DNA of 64,000 nt from Pelargonium tetragonum (Eukaryota; Streptophyta; Magnoliopsida; Geraniales; Geraniaceae): NCBI GenBank assembly GCA_036897445.1, contig JAYMTL010000063.1, forward strand, positions 1 to 64,000, given 5' to 3'. A program made the translations under genes and the position numbers. A model generated the notes under the pieces. It saw only the letters and a program-made list of their open reading frames with translations. It did no database searches and was not told the origin of the DNA. Below, piece by piece: positions 12,625-27,344 of the stretch; the stretch's first letter is position 1; each line of letters opens with the position of its first letter.

Positions 12625-12850
12625 GTATAAACAAACTACCTAGAACTTACTAATACATTAACTACCTATTATCTCTATCCTAAGAACTACAAAAGAAAGA
12701 GGAATATACCTTTTATAATATATTAAAGTATCCATTACAGCTACTACAACTAGTATAAGCTATATATACACGAGCTGTAGAGTAGAGCGCTTATAATACA
12801 GCAGGTATAGCTGAAGATACAGACTAAGAAAATAGGTATGAATACTTTAT
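12625..12850 (+). mobile_element. strong RIP-like block, repeat relic of unknown family
   Basis: This is the clearest RIP signature in the window. In 12661-12780 I count TA 25, AT 14, CA+TG 6 and AC+GT 14, so TA/AT is about 1.8 and (CA+TG)/(AC+GT) about 0.43. The plus strand is rich in ACTAC, TATAG and ATACA words. GATACAGACTA near 12813 also occurs near 1615. RIP needs duplicated DNA, so the block is probably a former multicopy element, but no domain, terminal repeat or frame survives to name it. Confidence 0.45.
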
Positions 12851-15800
12851 AATTGTTTCGTATTGTCCGAAACAATAAAGAAACAGAGCTAGCGAAGAAA
12901 CTCTTGTGAATTTCTTGATTGAGGCATAAGTTGATTTTTGTATTTTAAGAAAGCTTTTCTCCCCCTTTACATTTTTCTCTTGTAATAAATAAAAAAGTTA
13001 CAGCAGCTTTCACTTGCTTAAACGCTTACATTACCTACACTTAAAATTACCAAACCAAAAATCAAATATATAGGGAGCTTACTTATCTAAACGATACCTT
13101 TAGCTTACAAGGAAATAAGATATGTACCCAATATATAGTAAGAAAAATTTTAATAAACGGAAAACTCCGCAGCGTACCCAGATCATCTTGTGAAATACCC
13201 CAAAAATCTAATTTAAACGGGGATGCTATTATATTGAATATTTTGAAAGCAAGTAAAATGCTAGCATAAAATCAACGTCTTAATTAAAAGAGTTGTCTAA
13301 CTAATTTCTTTTGGTTAATAAAATTGCGAATTTACAGGGTACGAAGCCGCCTTCGAGCCAAATTAAGAAAAGTAAAAAAGTAGTAAAACATAAGGAAAAG
13401 TTACTGAATATTCGCGAAATAAAATACCTTTTGATATCTAATGAGGAGAACCCCGCTTTTCTTTTTGAGTTTAGCATGTGCTTTTTTCTCGTTTTCTATA
13501 GTAAATCTAAATTCTTTATACCCCTCTATATTTATTTACTAGTAAGGGATACCTAACTTCGCGATTTAGTTCTTTTCGTACAAACAAAAAATGCTGCTAG
13601 CTAGGAAAGGGAAGCAAGTTTTTCCGGGTGTTTATATACTATTGCTTAGTAGTTTACAAGGGCGATTTATCCTGTTATGCTAGCTTGAATAGTAGTACTC
13701 GCATTTTATCTAAGGAACACACTTAACTTCGGCATGTACCTTGTTAAATATTCATAGGAGTGGGATACCCTTTTTTGTATAGACAAAGTAATATCAAGAC
13801 AGTAAAGAGTCCCCGTCTGTATTTTACAAGTCTCAAAATAAGGGTTCCTCTGCAAAAAGTAATAAGTAGAACTATTAACTTCGAGGAATGATTTTTTGTG
13901 ACCGTGAATAATCTTCAAAAACCTGTCTAAAAGAGAAGGGACTGCTAAGTGAAATTTATGCCGACACTCAGTCTAAGGTTGCGTAAGTCCGTGAAGGTTA
14001 CTAAACAAAGGGTTTAACATTTCTCATAAGTTATAATAAGCTCTAGCTTTATCTTACTAGAATATAGTAGAAGAACTCCCCTCATTAGTCATACGATTTA
14101 TTCAGTCTCTTCTATAAAAAGAAACTATTTATAAGGAAGCCCCTGGTAGGCGTGCATTAAACCTGGATTTTTACACTTTTATGTCACCAAGGGAAGAATC
14201 TAATAAGACAGCTCTTAGCGAAAATGAGTATCCTAGTCTATTATCCTAACTAACTTACTCGGTTCGAATTAATTAATATTTAATCTAGGGGTTTGCCTGA
14301 ATCACTCATATTTTACCGACACAGCTTTTGGAGTTCTCTATATAAGCATAAACCCGTATCTAGTATAATACGAACCAAGGAATTCTAGTTTTATAGTCTT
14401 GCTTCAACAAGCTTCCTTTTATAGTATATCCTTTCATGTAATTTGTCGGTCTGAGTTCCTATACTGGTAAACTTAGCCCCTAGTTATTTTATAAATATGC
14501 CAACGCCTTCTAAGGTATCCCCGCTAAGCCTTAAATTTATAACCGCGGGCACTCCCCTAAAAAAGTATGGCCCCGACTCTTTATAAATTTCCTATTGATT
14601 GAGTCAAACTAAAGTTTCCTTAATGAAATTCGTAGTGGGATACACCAACCAAAGGACTTTCAACTGGGTCTTCAATGAATAGACTCAAACTTAGGCTGAA
14701 TCTTAAGCTCTTGTAAAGCGGAATATTTGTATAATTTCACTACTGAATTTTAATATTTATTTTGCAGGTTACAAAGGGATCCTTTACTTACACTGGATAT
14801 GCCCTCACTAAATTCATGTTATGATAGTAAATTCGCTTCAGGGGCGAGAGATAGCACCCGCTTACCTTTGTCTAAGTAAATCTAGGAGTACTTAGTCATA
14901 CTACGGCTAGAACTTTTCAAAGAATTCAACTTCACTATACTAAAAAGGAGCATGTCCTTAACGAGCTCTATCTTTAATATGCAGGAAAAAACCCCCTTAC
15001 AGTATTTCACTTGCTTTATAGGAGCCAGAGCCCTTTAATAAGTTTCTTTGGTGTTTTTGTTTTCCAAAACTAAGGGGTTCCACAAAAAATAAGGGCGTAA
15101 CGAAACTATAACTATAGAGATTCCTTTAAAATTTTAACTTTCTGAGAAAAGCTAAAGTTTACTTTTTTTAAGCCTACATACTGTTAACTGGACCAGAGTC
15201 TTTTGTAGTAAAACTATACCTAGGAAATTCCGCGGGAACCGGATTACCTGCCTCTAGATAGAAGTTAAGGGCACCCCTTTTAATCTAAAACTCTATGGAT
15301 CCCCGTTGAATTTAAAGTTGAAACCAAATAAAATAGTAAAAGGAGCTCTTTACTTTAGACTTTTTAGCTGTTAAAACCTAGAAAACGGGAGTTTAATTAG
15401 GCATAAAGTTTAAACCGGGGCCCTTCCTTTACTGAATAGCCTAGGATATATAATTTGAGTGGGAATCCCAAAAGCTCAAAAGGCTTAGCAATGAAGTGTA
15501 GTAAAATAAAGTAGTAAAATAAACGGGTAAGTGCTTTTTCAAGGTTACTCTTGCTTTCTTAGAGGGCTACTTGGTATTAATGCAAAGGGTCTTTATAAAA
15601 ATGTAAAATAGATTAGAAAAGTTGGTTTAGGCTTATCTTTTATTACCTGTTTCTTATGAAACGCGAGGAGAAAATAGACTATATCTAGGAAGGCTAATAA
15701 ATCTAACCCGGGAAAGCTTCCCGTTGGCTATCCCATCCTAGAATATAGGTTATTACACAATCACTAAAGAAGATCCTGACTCAATTGTAGAGTGAAACCC

Positions 15801-18800
15801 CTCCGTCTACATAATTCTAAAATTCTAGCTTGGCTAACTTCTAAGGAAAAGACTTTTATAAATAGTAAAAATTTCTTACTTTGCCCTATTTATTTCATTG
15901 TAGGTGTACCTTTTCTTTTACCTATTTTGCATCAATATTTACTACCTAATTTGAATTATTTACTTTTGAGTTAGAACAACTATATCTGCCAATTACCTAA
16001 CAAGAAAAATCTTTCTTTCCCAGCTATGCAAATTCAGGTAAAAGCCGAGTCATTCCGCTAATAGCTACACCCATGCATGAATCCTCTAGATCTTTCGCAA
16101 GTTAAGACTCCAGAAGTTTCTGTTAGGACAAAAAGATAAGAAGCGGAAATACGTAGGTTAAACGTCGTAGTGGAGATAGCTATTTAAAGAGTCGTTAAGT
16201 CTGCCGGTTGTTCTTTTTTATTAATTTCAAAGCCTATCTACGCGGTGTCGATTCCTCTTAGCCTATCCTAAGGAATTTTTGACTCTATTCCTTAGCAAAA
16301 GTAGTATTGGCGTACCGTCTTACTTAGAGTTGAGGTTTCCAAAAGATTCAAATATTCACTTAAGTTAGAGGAATTCCGTCACCCCAATGTTTACTCTTTA
16401 CGACATGCCAAAGCGCTCCCTGTAGAAAATGACTTTTGACTTATCTATTATTAGTAAAATTTTTGGGTGCTAAAGAAACTCGGAAGTTCAATTCTACTTT
16501 CCTTACTCCTCGCAAGGACTTCTGCAATTAAACTTTTTCAAAATGACAAGAACTAGGGTTCCGGTCCTGCCTGAGCCGTCTATTTTTGCATTGCTTATCC
16601 ATTTGTTATGTTCGTATTTCTGCCTATAAAGATAAACCCCTATCGCCAGTATTCTGGAACTTTTTGAAGGACGCATGCGAACCCGTTCCTAAGAAAAATA
16701 GGCATAAAATGAAATGACAAAAGAATCCTTTAAAAAGTTAATAATTTTGGTTACCCTGCATTTATAGGTATTCCAGGAATAGGAGCTTTTTTAAATTACA
16801 AATAAGGATTCCGGGCCTTTTACTTTTATTGGCTAGCTCAAAGCTAATAGGGCCTAGTATCCTGCTATAAAGTAGAAAAAGCTTTTGTATTACGGGATAC
16901 TGAGTAAAAGTTTTAGCGAATCGGGATAGTTTAATGTATATAGTACTAGAGCTAGACTTTTATGCTATAGGTACCCGAGGTTCGAAATCCTTTTCTAAAA
17001 TTATCCAAATAAAAGAGAAAAGGGTAGGTTTACAATTAAAAAGAGTTTTTGGTTAAATAGCTACGCTCGCACCTAGATCCTAAAGCTAAGGAGGGGTTTC
17101 GAACAGTAAATTATATATAAACAGGGCAATAGGAAGTCCTTCCCGTGTTCAGCACAGCATAAAAGAAATAAAAAAGAGTTAATAAAGACTGTGTAAAAGT
17201 ACTCGGATTTCCCTGAAAGTTTTGTAAGTCTTTCTTACGAAGCCCTTACATAAAGTTTTCCTAAAGTCGATGCTTAGATATTTCGGGTATATAGAAATTC
17301 TTTTCTTTAAGGCGTGCCGCTATTATATTAAAAATAACAGGGACTCAGTCTACATTACGGGTTATACTCCTTGCTTGCGAAAGCTTGTATAAAGGAGAAG
17401 AAAGTTCCTAGAGCGTCCCGCCAAGATTTTTAAGGGTAAGTAGATATTATGCAGTTTAAGATGGAATCGCGTAATCGGAATAGAGTAGATTGTTTGCCTC
17501 TTAATTTCAAGCAATTTTCTTCTAATCTCTCCTTGATAGTAGCCCTTATATTTTGTTATCTGGTCCATTTTTGGTTTCTACTTTTTTAAAAGAAGAGTCC
17601 ATAAGCTCGAATATAATATCTGAATCTGACTGTAGTTTTAAATAAAATTTTTGAAAAACGTTAAAAAGGCATTCTAAAGAAAAAAATCTTACTTGTGAGG
17701 TTTCCCTGCCTTTACCTTTTTGTGAACTCTTATAATCTTAGTTCTTCTTTTTAATGAAACTAGAATCCATGCAACCCCTCGATCTTATCTTATGGAAACC
17801 TAAATTCTAGTTACGCTCTAGTTTAAGTCAGAATAACAGCTTACAGAATAGACTATTAATAGGCCTTGTCTCGGATAACCAAGAATTGCTCCTATAAAAT
17901 TCAATTGAATTTGGACAAAATTCTAATAAAAGTCAAGTATTTATAATAAAATAGGGGGAGTAGAAACTCTACCTTGGCGAAATTACGCTATATTTGAGGG
18001 GGAAAAGCCACGTGGTAATACGTAATTAGGTTTATTTTCATACAAATTTCTTCCTTATAAAGCGTTTATTTCTTAGGGTCAAATTTTCTTTTAGGGGTAC
18101 GCCTTAAGAGAGTTAGAAAAAGTCTTCCTTACGAAAGGGGCTAAGTATAGGACTCCTTTTTGAGTTACTAGACAGGGTTTCCACTTTAGTTATGACTTTA
18201 CAACAAAGGGCTAATAAAAATTGAATTCCTGAAAAAAAGTTAGGTCAGTTAAAAAATGAATTTAAAAGAGCTACTAAACATCTTGTCAAACTTTAGAGAA
18301 ATATTTATACCTATAGTTTGCCTTGTGAGATCTAGTAACGGATGCTTTTCTTGCGGGAATTGCAGAGTAAAGAGTTTAAGACCCCTTTTTAAGGTATGTA
18401 AAGTATCCTGCTAAAGCTGAATAGTTATTCACTTTTTTGGTACTTAATATGTCTTCTTACTCTATTTTCTAAGCCCTTATGCAAATGACTCAATTTCGCA
18501 GATGCATCAAACGGAAAACATAGGGTTTACGCATCTTTTTATAGAACTTTAATAGAATCTTATTTCTCGTCTTATTCTATCGACGTTGAGTAGGGGGGCA
18601 CACCCGCGCTAAGCCTAGATTAGCTCTTGTTTATGGTACGCTTCATTATAGCGTGCCTATCAGCCTTGTAAACCTTTTCTTCCGGATCAGTTAAAAGTAG
18701 AGTACTAGTCCAAGCGGCTCTTGGTGGATTTTGTAATCTCTAAACTAGTAAGCTCGTCGTGAAATAATAGGGGTAACCTCTTTCTCTATGTATGAAGGTG

Positions 18801-21160
18801 AGACTTGATAAAAATTACAGTGACAGAAAACTGAATTTTGAGGTTAACTTTTTTTACTGTTCTATATATACCCGACCAGGTTTCTTCTTTTTATATGAAA
18901 ATCCCGCAATTATATAAGACTAGATCAGAGAAGGTCTTTGCGCTTTTTGTAAACTTATCCGGAACAATGACTTTTTAGGAGGACTCTTACCTTTTTAAAG
19001 AAGCAAACAGTAAAGTAATTTGTCAAAAAGTATGGCACGTAAATACTCAATTTTTGGAACAGACAAAGGGGATCCAAAGGGGAATTCCCCAGAGTTCCTA
19101 CGCACGGTAATTAAATGACTGTCTGAGCAGTATAGAGTCGTAAAAAAAGCTAGGAAAAATCTGAGGAATGCGCTATATTAGAGACCCCTGTAGCAGCCCT
19201 GTTACATTAAAAGTAGGATAACCCGGTACCTTATAGAGCAATGCTGTAATTTAAATATAACACCTATTTCAAATCGAGGCCTAGGAAGTTCTCTAGGCCG
19301 GGAGTCGGGAAAAGTGTTTTCGTATCGTATATGTCACTTTAAAAGAGTAAGACTGCTTTAACAAGTTAAAAGGATTCTCTCACTCCTTAATTTGAAATCG
19401 TCTCTATTTTAAGTGAAAACTCTAAGAGACTTTATAGTATTCGATAACTTTTTCTTGATACCAGATTTCCGTATAAAAGAAACCTCAATATATAGGATAG
19501 AAACATAGTTTCATAACCCATTATATGTATATTTTGACACTAGAAGCCTAATTCAAGGGCATACCAAGGGGCTAAATCCATTGTAAGGTCTCTTATCACG
19601 TTTAGATACAGGGGTTCGTGGATGATTTTACGTTTTGTAAATTTACCGAGGATTTTCTTATATAAGGTTTAAAAACGAACGAATAGGAGAGCCCCCATTT
19701 CATAAAAACCCCAAAAAAGCTCTAAGTTATAAGCATCAGTAAAATAGGAATCCTTAAAAGGAGAGACTTAAAAGAGTTATACAATTATAAAGGATACCAT
19801 TGTAAAAGCCGCTTAACAGTTATAGAGAGATGCCTTACTTGACGTAAAATCCTATAGGTTAGAGATACAGTATTAGATCCGTAACTATTTAAAATTCAGG
19901 AAATTCCCAAGCAGCTAGTTAGGAAGAAGTCTGGTTTACTTTTTTTTAAGTGGTTGCCTTAATTAATAAGAGAGGACTTCTCATAAGTTATTCAATCAAG
20001 GATAAACATCAGCTTACCTTGTCACTACAAAAAAGGGGGGGACTGGATAGAGAATGTTTTATTACTCTCCCCGACTCGTAGTAAGCTTGTAATTTTTTAA
20101 TACGGGTATTTCGGGCTACTTAATTATGATTGATTTTAAGCCTATAATTGTAACAAAAACAAAAAAGAAACTTTTACAAAATTCTTTTGGCGCTGTAAAT
20201 AGATATTCAAAAAAGATAGTATTATATTCTTGGGGGCTCCCTTTATAGATTTTACTCCTTAGGTTTAGGCGGTATCCTTAGAAAGGGGGTTTAGAACTTC
20301 TTTCTATTATCGGACTTGCCCTTGTTACCCTGTCTACTAAAGTTTTTGTTCCCGAACTAAAATGAGTGTCTAGTATACTTGGTTACTAGAAGCACAAGGA
20401 CCCATTTATAGAATGTAGTATTTTAATCCCTAAAATCCCCTTGTATTAAGCGCCTTATAACATTATTCTAGAAGTTTTTACTATATAAATATAAAGAGGG
20501 TTTTAGGAGTCCCGGTTTTGTAAATCTACTATAGTCCAACTTGATATTAAAGGTTTTACTACTGAAAAGCATAAAAAATCGCTTAGAAAACCCTATTGCA
20601 CGTTACTCAAATCAAAGGAAAAATAACCAGCTCTTTTTTTTTAGTCTAAAAAAGGGTAACCCTACAAGGGGATATCCTGCCGTACGCAACACTAACTCTG
20701 CTGGGTGGGGTAAGTACTTGTCCCTAAGAATTCCTTTGTATTAGTCTGATATAAATAGAATAATTTTAGGTTTCAAACTAAGGGATACTTTATCCGCAGT
20801 AAGCTTAGAATTAAAAGGGGTCTAGTTTTATTTTAAGTATTGTCATTTACTGGACTTTGGTAATATAGGGATTAAAATGCATTACAATTTTAACTTCACA
20901 CGACGGGTTCTCCAAAAAAGGGGCTGAACTAAGTACCTTAGTAAAAGTACTGTAGAAGAAGTTTTGAGTTAAACTCAAAAAGTGTTTCTTGCCTGGGTTA
21001 ACGAAGTGTAAATAGTAACCCCCCGATTTCTTTATCTGGATGCCTCTTCAATAATCAGAAGCTTTTGTTAAGTCCTAAAAACTTTGAAATCTCATGTAGT
21101 GGCACTCTTGCTTAGTAAATACTTTGACTTTTCGTAGAGCATTGCTAAAAATTAGAGACA
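12851..21160. other. gene-free degenerate spacer
   Basis: Five short frames of 60-81 codons occur, at 13311, 13706, 15792, 17362 and 20541. All begin at ordinary positions without a convincing upstream signal, and none resembles a known protein. It holds a 13-bp tandem duplication at 15498 and a seven-G run at 20035-20041. Nothing else stands out. Confidence 0.55.
15498..15523. repeat. 13-bp tandem duplication
   Basis: Two perfect adjacent copies of GTAGTAAAATAAA. Random sequence of this composition would rarely give this, so it is a true slippage or repair duplication, and recent enough to have stayed identical. Confidence 0.85.
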
Positions 21161-21161
21161 A

Positions 21162-21178
21162 GGTAATGTAATTAAGAA
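21162..21178 (+). repeat. recurring 17-nt motif GGTAATGTAATTAAGAA
   Basis: An exact copy of a motif also present at 31740, 60831 and (reverse) 60786, with a 15-base core at 59718. It contains one TpG, a RIP target, yet is unchanged. No inverted partner is visible nearby. It sits just left of the T-rich relic at 21200-21720 and could mark its edge, but that is inference. Confidence 0.6.
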
Positions 21179-21199
21179 GGGCAGAGTAGCCAATCCCTA

Positions 21200-21720
21200 G
21201 CTAGTCTAGACTAGAAAGTTTATAAAAATCTAATTAATTCTAATATAGTTTATAGTTCTAGTGTAGTGATAGTATATTATAATTGTTGTTCTTTAATTAT
21301 TTATACTATATAGTTTCATTTTGTATAAATGGGTAGTCTTAGCTGTTTAAGGTTACTCCTGCTATGCCTTTATCGTTAATGAGTATATAACCTTAGAAAG
21401 ATTAAGAGATGTTTTCTTACCGACAGGAGCGTTAGAGAAGGAGGTTATAATGCTAGGTAGTTGTATTGATAGTACATAGATCCTTTATCACGGACTTTGT
21501 TGCTTTTGTTTTCTTATTCACTTCTTCATAGCTGCTAGGAGATTTCCCTGTTGCTGCTAGTGTCTTATTGTTACCTATGTTGCCTGGACTGCTTATTCTA
21601 GCTATTGTATTCTTGTAGCTTCTTTTTTTTGTATCTAGTAAAAATCTGTCTTTTTAGTTCTTATATAATATAATAGTAGTGGGTTACTTTAAGCAAGCTT
21701 ACCTCCTGCTCTATGTCTTT
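21200..21720 (-). mobile_element. broken dispersed-repeat relic, reverse orientation
   Basis: The plus strand is T-rich with frequent TAG, TGTTG and CTGCTAG words, so the minus strand is A-rich and looks like the sense strand. 21241-21300 has no CA and many TA. On the minus strand CAGGCAACA and ACAATAAGACA (plus positions about 21561-21586) match words at 43246-43262 and 63778-63790. That ties the block to the same ancient family as 42380-43330 and 63280-64000. It is heavily broken. The composition suits an old coding region, perhaps of a retroelement, but no domain can be recognised. Confidence 0.4.
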
Positions 21721-24700
21721 ATAGGTAGGTAAGCGTTTTAATAAGAATAAGTAAGATAGTGTCTTTGTTACCGACTACATACAGGGTACCGGAGGTAATG
21801 CGTAGTATTAGTCTTCGTACAGTCAACCGTACACTATAAAAACACCCACTGGAAAAACCGCCCTTAACTCGACCTAAGACCCCTACTTTCTTCTTCTGCA
21901 GACCCCTTCTTAGGGCCGGGGGGGACCTCCCTATAAACTTTTGCATAACCTAGAAATTTCCTAGTTGTAGGCTCCTCTTTCTTAAGAATCCTTAATAGGA
22001 AAAACTTCACCACCCCTATGCGTACCTTTTCTCCTATTTACTTAACAGCCAGAATCGGAGACATAAAAGAAATCCACTTAAGAAATTTTTCTTTAAGTTA
22101 AGAATCCCCCGAGAACCTGAAATTATTATGACAAAGCGCCCAAACTCTTTGCAAAAACAAGTAATTGTATTACTCTAGACTCTAGCTTTATCAGTTACCT
22201 TTTCATTAGATGTAGAATATACAGGTAGATAGAGATTTTTAGTCTATTAGATTAGCCTAGGTCTTCTTATCCGCTCTTGACTTGCATAAGGAGTTCATTT
22301 TAAGGCTAGCGCTGGGCCTACTACAAACCTAGAACAAGAAAACATAAGTAATTAATCCTTTGCTCATAGTACCCTGTTACCGTTAATAAGACGCACAAGC
22401 AAACATTCTCTATCTATTATTCTTTATACTTTTAGCTAGGGCAGAATACTTATCAAATTGTAAGAGTTACTGCCTATATTGGATTTTAGATTGCCATGTG
22501 GAACTTATAGCCTATATGCCCTTCTATTGACGTAAAGAGAATCTTGCGGAACAAATTACAAATTAGAAAACAGAAGAACTTATACTAATTTATTAACATA
22601 GCTACAAGAAAAGAGAGGAGTTCAAGTCCCGTAATATCATAATATACAGTAAGACAAGAGCTCCTTTTAGGAATTTTTTTATTGCCACTAGTCATAGAAA
22701 GTTGCTTTTAAAACCTGTCCTTCGCAAAAACACGGACAACTTAAAACTTTACCTTTAAAACCCAGAGCTCCTAAAAATGAAGGAAACTTTAGTTTCACTT
22801 AGCCATTTCCTTGCTATTAGGCTTAGTAAAAACTTGTACTTAAAACTCCTCACGTAAAAGGAGACCCCTTATCATACACAGAACCCTAAAAATCTAACTA
22901 AGCCTCGAGGCTACTAGAATAAAGAACATTTAAGAACTGGCTCGAGACCTAAGATGCATAGCATAAGCTTGGACTACAGCATAAAGGAAAAGTCGCTATA
23001 AATTAATTAATAGTAAAATAACAACTCTTGATAAACCTAATAAGGATCTCCTAGTATACCGGGCATGAGACTATCTGATTGTGAATTCTCTGCTACTGCT
23101 CCACGTTTTTAATTCATCGTTGAAAGGTCTCTTTTATTGTACATCTCATGTATCGTGTTTTAACCGAGCGCCCCTTCAACTGAAAACGGGTGCTCTAGAT
23201 AACATAAGGGCCTATCTAAGTCTTGAGGAGAAACTCTACTTTTGAAAATCCTGGACTTTCACCAGCACGCTTACTTAAAATTTTTTATTGAGCCCGGAGT
23301 CCTTTGGTAGGGGGAACTTAGGGTGGAAATAGCAGAACTGCAGATATTAACAGCAAAGCTTGCTTCTTTCTCAACTTAAATTGAGTTCCAGATAAACCTT
23401 AACTATTAGAAGTAGAAACAAGAATGAAAAATATCGTGAATCCACAGAGAGCCTATTCAATCGATAAAAAAGGAAGGGTCCTTATTAAGATACTGGATGG
23501 CCGAGTCCACAACGCCCCTAATCTTTTTGTACTGTATCTGTGAGGGGCCCGAATGTAAGAAGAATTCCTTTTTGCGGATCCCCGTGATAAAAACTTCTAG
23601 TTAATTTTAGTTACGTAACTTAGTAAAAATGAGCAGATAATTATTCTATAATTAATAAAATAGGACCAGAGTTTATTGCCTTGTTTTCTGTATAACTCTA
23701 CTGTTTTTACCTACTCTTTTTAGAACTACTATACCTATTCAAGCGGATCCGTTTCTTGTTGTTAATAAGCTCTCTAAGTCATTTCTACTCTAAATCTATA
23801 GTCACACCCTATTGAAATTTCAGAGTAGCTTTCGGAGAGTGTCAGGAAATTGTGATAATTAAAAGGAGAGTCAAAAGAAAGCATCTAGGCGATTTTATAT
23901 AGGAATGAAGGCAGGGAGATAAATAGAAGCATAGATACGTTGTTAAAGAGTGAGTATCCTAAATTTTTGTTCTAAATTCGGGTATAAATTTAGCAAAAAA
24001 GTTTGATTTTATTAAGTTACCTAACCCTTATGTAAGCTTGATAAGTTCATTTTTGAATTCTACTATCAACAGATTCTATTCGTGTAAGAACTATTCCCCC
24101 TTCTTTTTACCCCGCCTAGTTTACTTCCTCTTCAAGGAAATTGCTGGTAGAAGACCTGCTGAAACCCTTCTCTTTGTGCCTATTCGCTGCTTAGCTTTGT
24201 TGACTTACTTCTTGAAAAGTCTTTGGTATAAAGATTTTCTGTATTAAAACTTTCTTGATTAGGGATCTCCTTTGCCTATATCGAGGAAACCCGGAATAGA
24301 AATTTATACACTAACTAAAACTATTATACTTCCCCATTGAAAATGTCATACATATACTACACCTCACAGTAGTGTTTCAAAGCCAGCACTTTTCTATATC
24401 TAGAGCAGAGAGGATTTCCTTACTCAAATTTCTAGTAAGTAAGCTTCCTTAAATAAAACCTACAAAAGAAACCTACTTTAACAATTTTACAACTACTTGT
24501 CAAAGGGTTTTTCTATAAAGAGTAAACAAAATGACAGGGGATAAAGCTCTATAACGTACCTAAAAAGTAACAATTAAATTATAGGAATTATCCGATTTAC
24601 TATAAACTTTATCAGTTCTCTTTAACCCATTAATATAGGAAACGCGATTTAAGCCCTCTACTTGCTTGGTTGGTTTTATGGTAAAGATCTAGAAAAAAGT

Positions 24701-26937
24701 TCCTTAAAAGTCTTCCTTTTTTTATTCGGTAAAATAAAAACTAAGTCTAGTTATTTTTCCTCTTCTCGGCGAAGGGTTACATACCTCTTGGCAGCTCCTA
24801 AATTTAGGTGAATAGAGTAATCCGCTTTATACGTAAGCAAGCTAGTATAGAAAGATATTTGAGAAGAGTTAGCAACTAAAAAAGGTAAAAGTTCTGAGGC
24901 AATACTAGGTAGAAAGGAGATAAAATCTTCCTTTATATATAGTAGATAGGCTTCAATTTTTGTATAAAACTACTAAATGCATTTCTTAGATCAAAGTCTT
25001 GAGTAATTTAACAGGTTCCCATAAGTTTAGTTTGTTTTTCTAATTATTACTGCTTTTTTTTAGACTTTTTGGGTATGCCGGGCGATTCTTCAAAGGTTCT
25101 AATAACATATCGCCTAGGTGGGATCTCAACAAGTTAGGAAGTTTGTACAAAACTAAGAATTTAAGTAGTCACTATGTCTTATATAAAGGACAAAAGAACA
25201 CGAAAATTTTAAAACACAGTTTGATCCTCAGCATTCCCGGAGGATAGGTTTTTAGTTAGTATGGGGCCCTTGAGCTGTACAGGTTAGATTCTTTTTAGAA
25301 GCCTGCTTTGTTTTATAATTATGTAAATATCTTCGATTCCTAATTAATTAAGGGTCCCTTTTTAACTAAGACTTGCTTAATTGTTAAGTTTTTTATAAGC
25401 CCACACATCCCCAAAGGAGTTCTACCATTCAAGAGGAGTACTCCGTCTTACAAGGTTCGGCTTCTCTATAGAAGGGGATTCTATATTAATAGGTCAAGCA
25501 AGCTGCGCGCTGTAATCCCTTTATTCTTTACAAGTTAACAAAAACTCTTTAGTTCTCGTATTTTTAAAGTTGGATAAGGCACCGATAACTTTCCTTGATG
25601 ATGATTCAAAACCCCAATCTTTTTGTCTTTTGCCGGTGTTTTACTCCTTTTATGGGTTTCGCTATTGAGATCGGCTTAATTACAAGTAAGCTTATTTAAG
25701 CGAAGGAGTTTTTTTTATTATGTCTATAGTATGGGGTACTGGAGTTATAGGGTATTCCTTTTATATTGTTTATTCCTAGCTATATTTAGTAGCAGGCATA
25801 CTTTTATTGTGGAGTACAAGACGCACAAGTAGAGTATTCATAAACTCTACAAACCCTAAAAAACTTAGTTTAATGTTTTAATCAAGTATACAAAAAACCT
25901 AGGAAAGGCCTTAAGACGAAGAGGAGGAAAAGCTATGACTCCCTTGAATTGCTGCCCTAAAAAGTAAGAAATTTTAGAATGACGTAGATAAGGAACAAAT
26001 GGACTAGTGACTCCATTCTATTAGCAATCTTCTGAATTCACTACCTTGTATCTTGTATTTCGTACACCAATACAAAGGGTCACGTTGTGCAAAAGGACCC
26101 AGAGTCGGAGAAGTAACAGAGCGCTTTTTTCTCTACTGACCTTATACCTATCCGAGTCCTTGCAGCTATACCTTTCCTTGTATCTATATCCTCCTAAATT
26201 ATACATAAAAGTAAATAGCTTGACTTTATCCGCAGGCAGTTATCTTTCTTAGGGGTTTCCTCATATTAGTAAAGGTTCTAAGTAAAGTGTTTTTTGTAAA
26301 AGTAAACCCGCTCAAATAGCGTTTAACCTCGTTTACTATACTATATTATTCCTTAAAAAGAGTAATTTGAGTTAAGAGTTTTTAGATTAGAATTAAGTCT
26401 ATTTGTTTGTACGTAACAGGGATCTCGTACTAACTTTTTTCAAAAAACCTAGGGGGCCCTACGCACAGTCGGAAGATATAAAAACCTTGTTTACTCTCTC
26501 TGTAGTAGAAAAATAAGACAGCCTAAATTTGAAAATAGATAACTAAGGAACCCTTGAGTAAAATCCTTAAAGGGAAGGACTCCTTTTAATCCTGCTTAAA
26601 TGGACGCCACTTAGTTTATCATTATCCTTGAAAAAAGGATCTTTAACCTAATAGATTGTTCACAAAATATTGGCAACTAGCCATAAGCAAATCTTACCAA
26701 AAATATATTAACAAGAAGAACCTTGCCTTTTGGTTTTTATTCTTCTTAAAAACAACTTACTTTAAGCAAAATTTAGATTTAATATTCGCTTAGGTAAGAA
26801 AATCCTTCAATAAAAAATCTCTCTGAAAGCAGTTAAAGTAAAAGGAATATTCTAGCTATCAACTAACTCTAGTTAGACTTGTTTATTCTATATTAATATT
26901 AAATGAAAACCTGCAACCACCCTGAATACGATATATA

Positions 26938-26948
26938 GGTTCGAATCG
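26938..26948 (+). other. isolated B-box-like word
   Basis: GGTTCGAATCG is a near-perfect pol III B-box core. The flanks do not pair as a T stem and there is no A-box at the right distance upstream. It is listed because such words are over-represented in this window. Confidence 0.2.
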
Positions 26949-27329
26949 TCCCTGTATGTTAGTACGAGGGATCTGAATCCTATTAAACAGGCAGGCTCTG
27001 TTTCCTGGATTATCCGCGTCCAACTTAAAGAGTAGGTAATTCTCCTGCTCTTTTACTATATGCTAGGTGACAGGTTTTTTGAAATCAACAAGTCTTTTAT
27101 TAATTCTTAAAAGATTGATAAGGACTATTAAGTTTACAAATGATTTCGGAATTGTATTCTTTATATCACAGCATTCTAATTTCTTCTAGTCAGGATTCTT
27201 ACTAACCCAAGGTAGCCGCCGAATATATCCTTTAGAGTTTAAAGAGTTTACTACGATGAAGGCGACTTGAACCTTAGGCTATTTTATTAAAATGACTTCG
27301 CTTTACGTGCCGTTAGAGAAATTTAGATT

Positions 27330-27344
27330 TATATATATATATAT
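27330..27344. repeat. (TA)7 microsatellite
   Basis: A 15-base uninterrupted alternating run, close in length to the three other AT runs in the window. Confidence 0.9.

Noticed and set aside
21719-21946. 75-codon Arg/Lys/Gly-rich minus-strand frame
   Set aside because: It abuts the T-rich relic and its composition reflects a local G/C-richer patch. No domain is recognisable.
22616-22630. GAGGAGTTCAAGTCCCG T-arm-like word
   Set aside because: Flanks do not form a T stem and there is no anticodon arm upstream.
26959-26975. TTAGTACGAGGGATC, resembling the 23S/28S sarcin-ricin loop AGTACGAGAGGACC
   Set aside because: Only part of the motif matches and no other rRNA motif occurs nearby, so a chance match.
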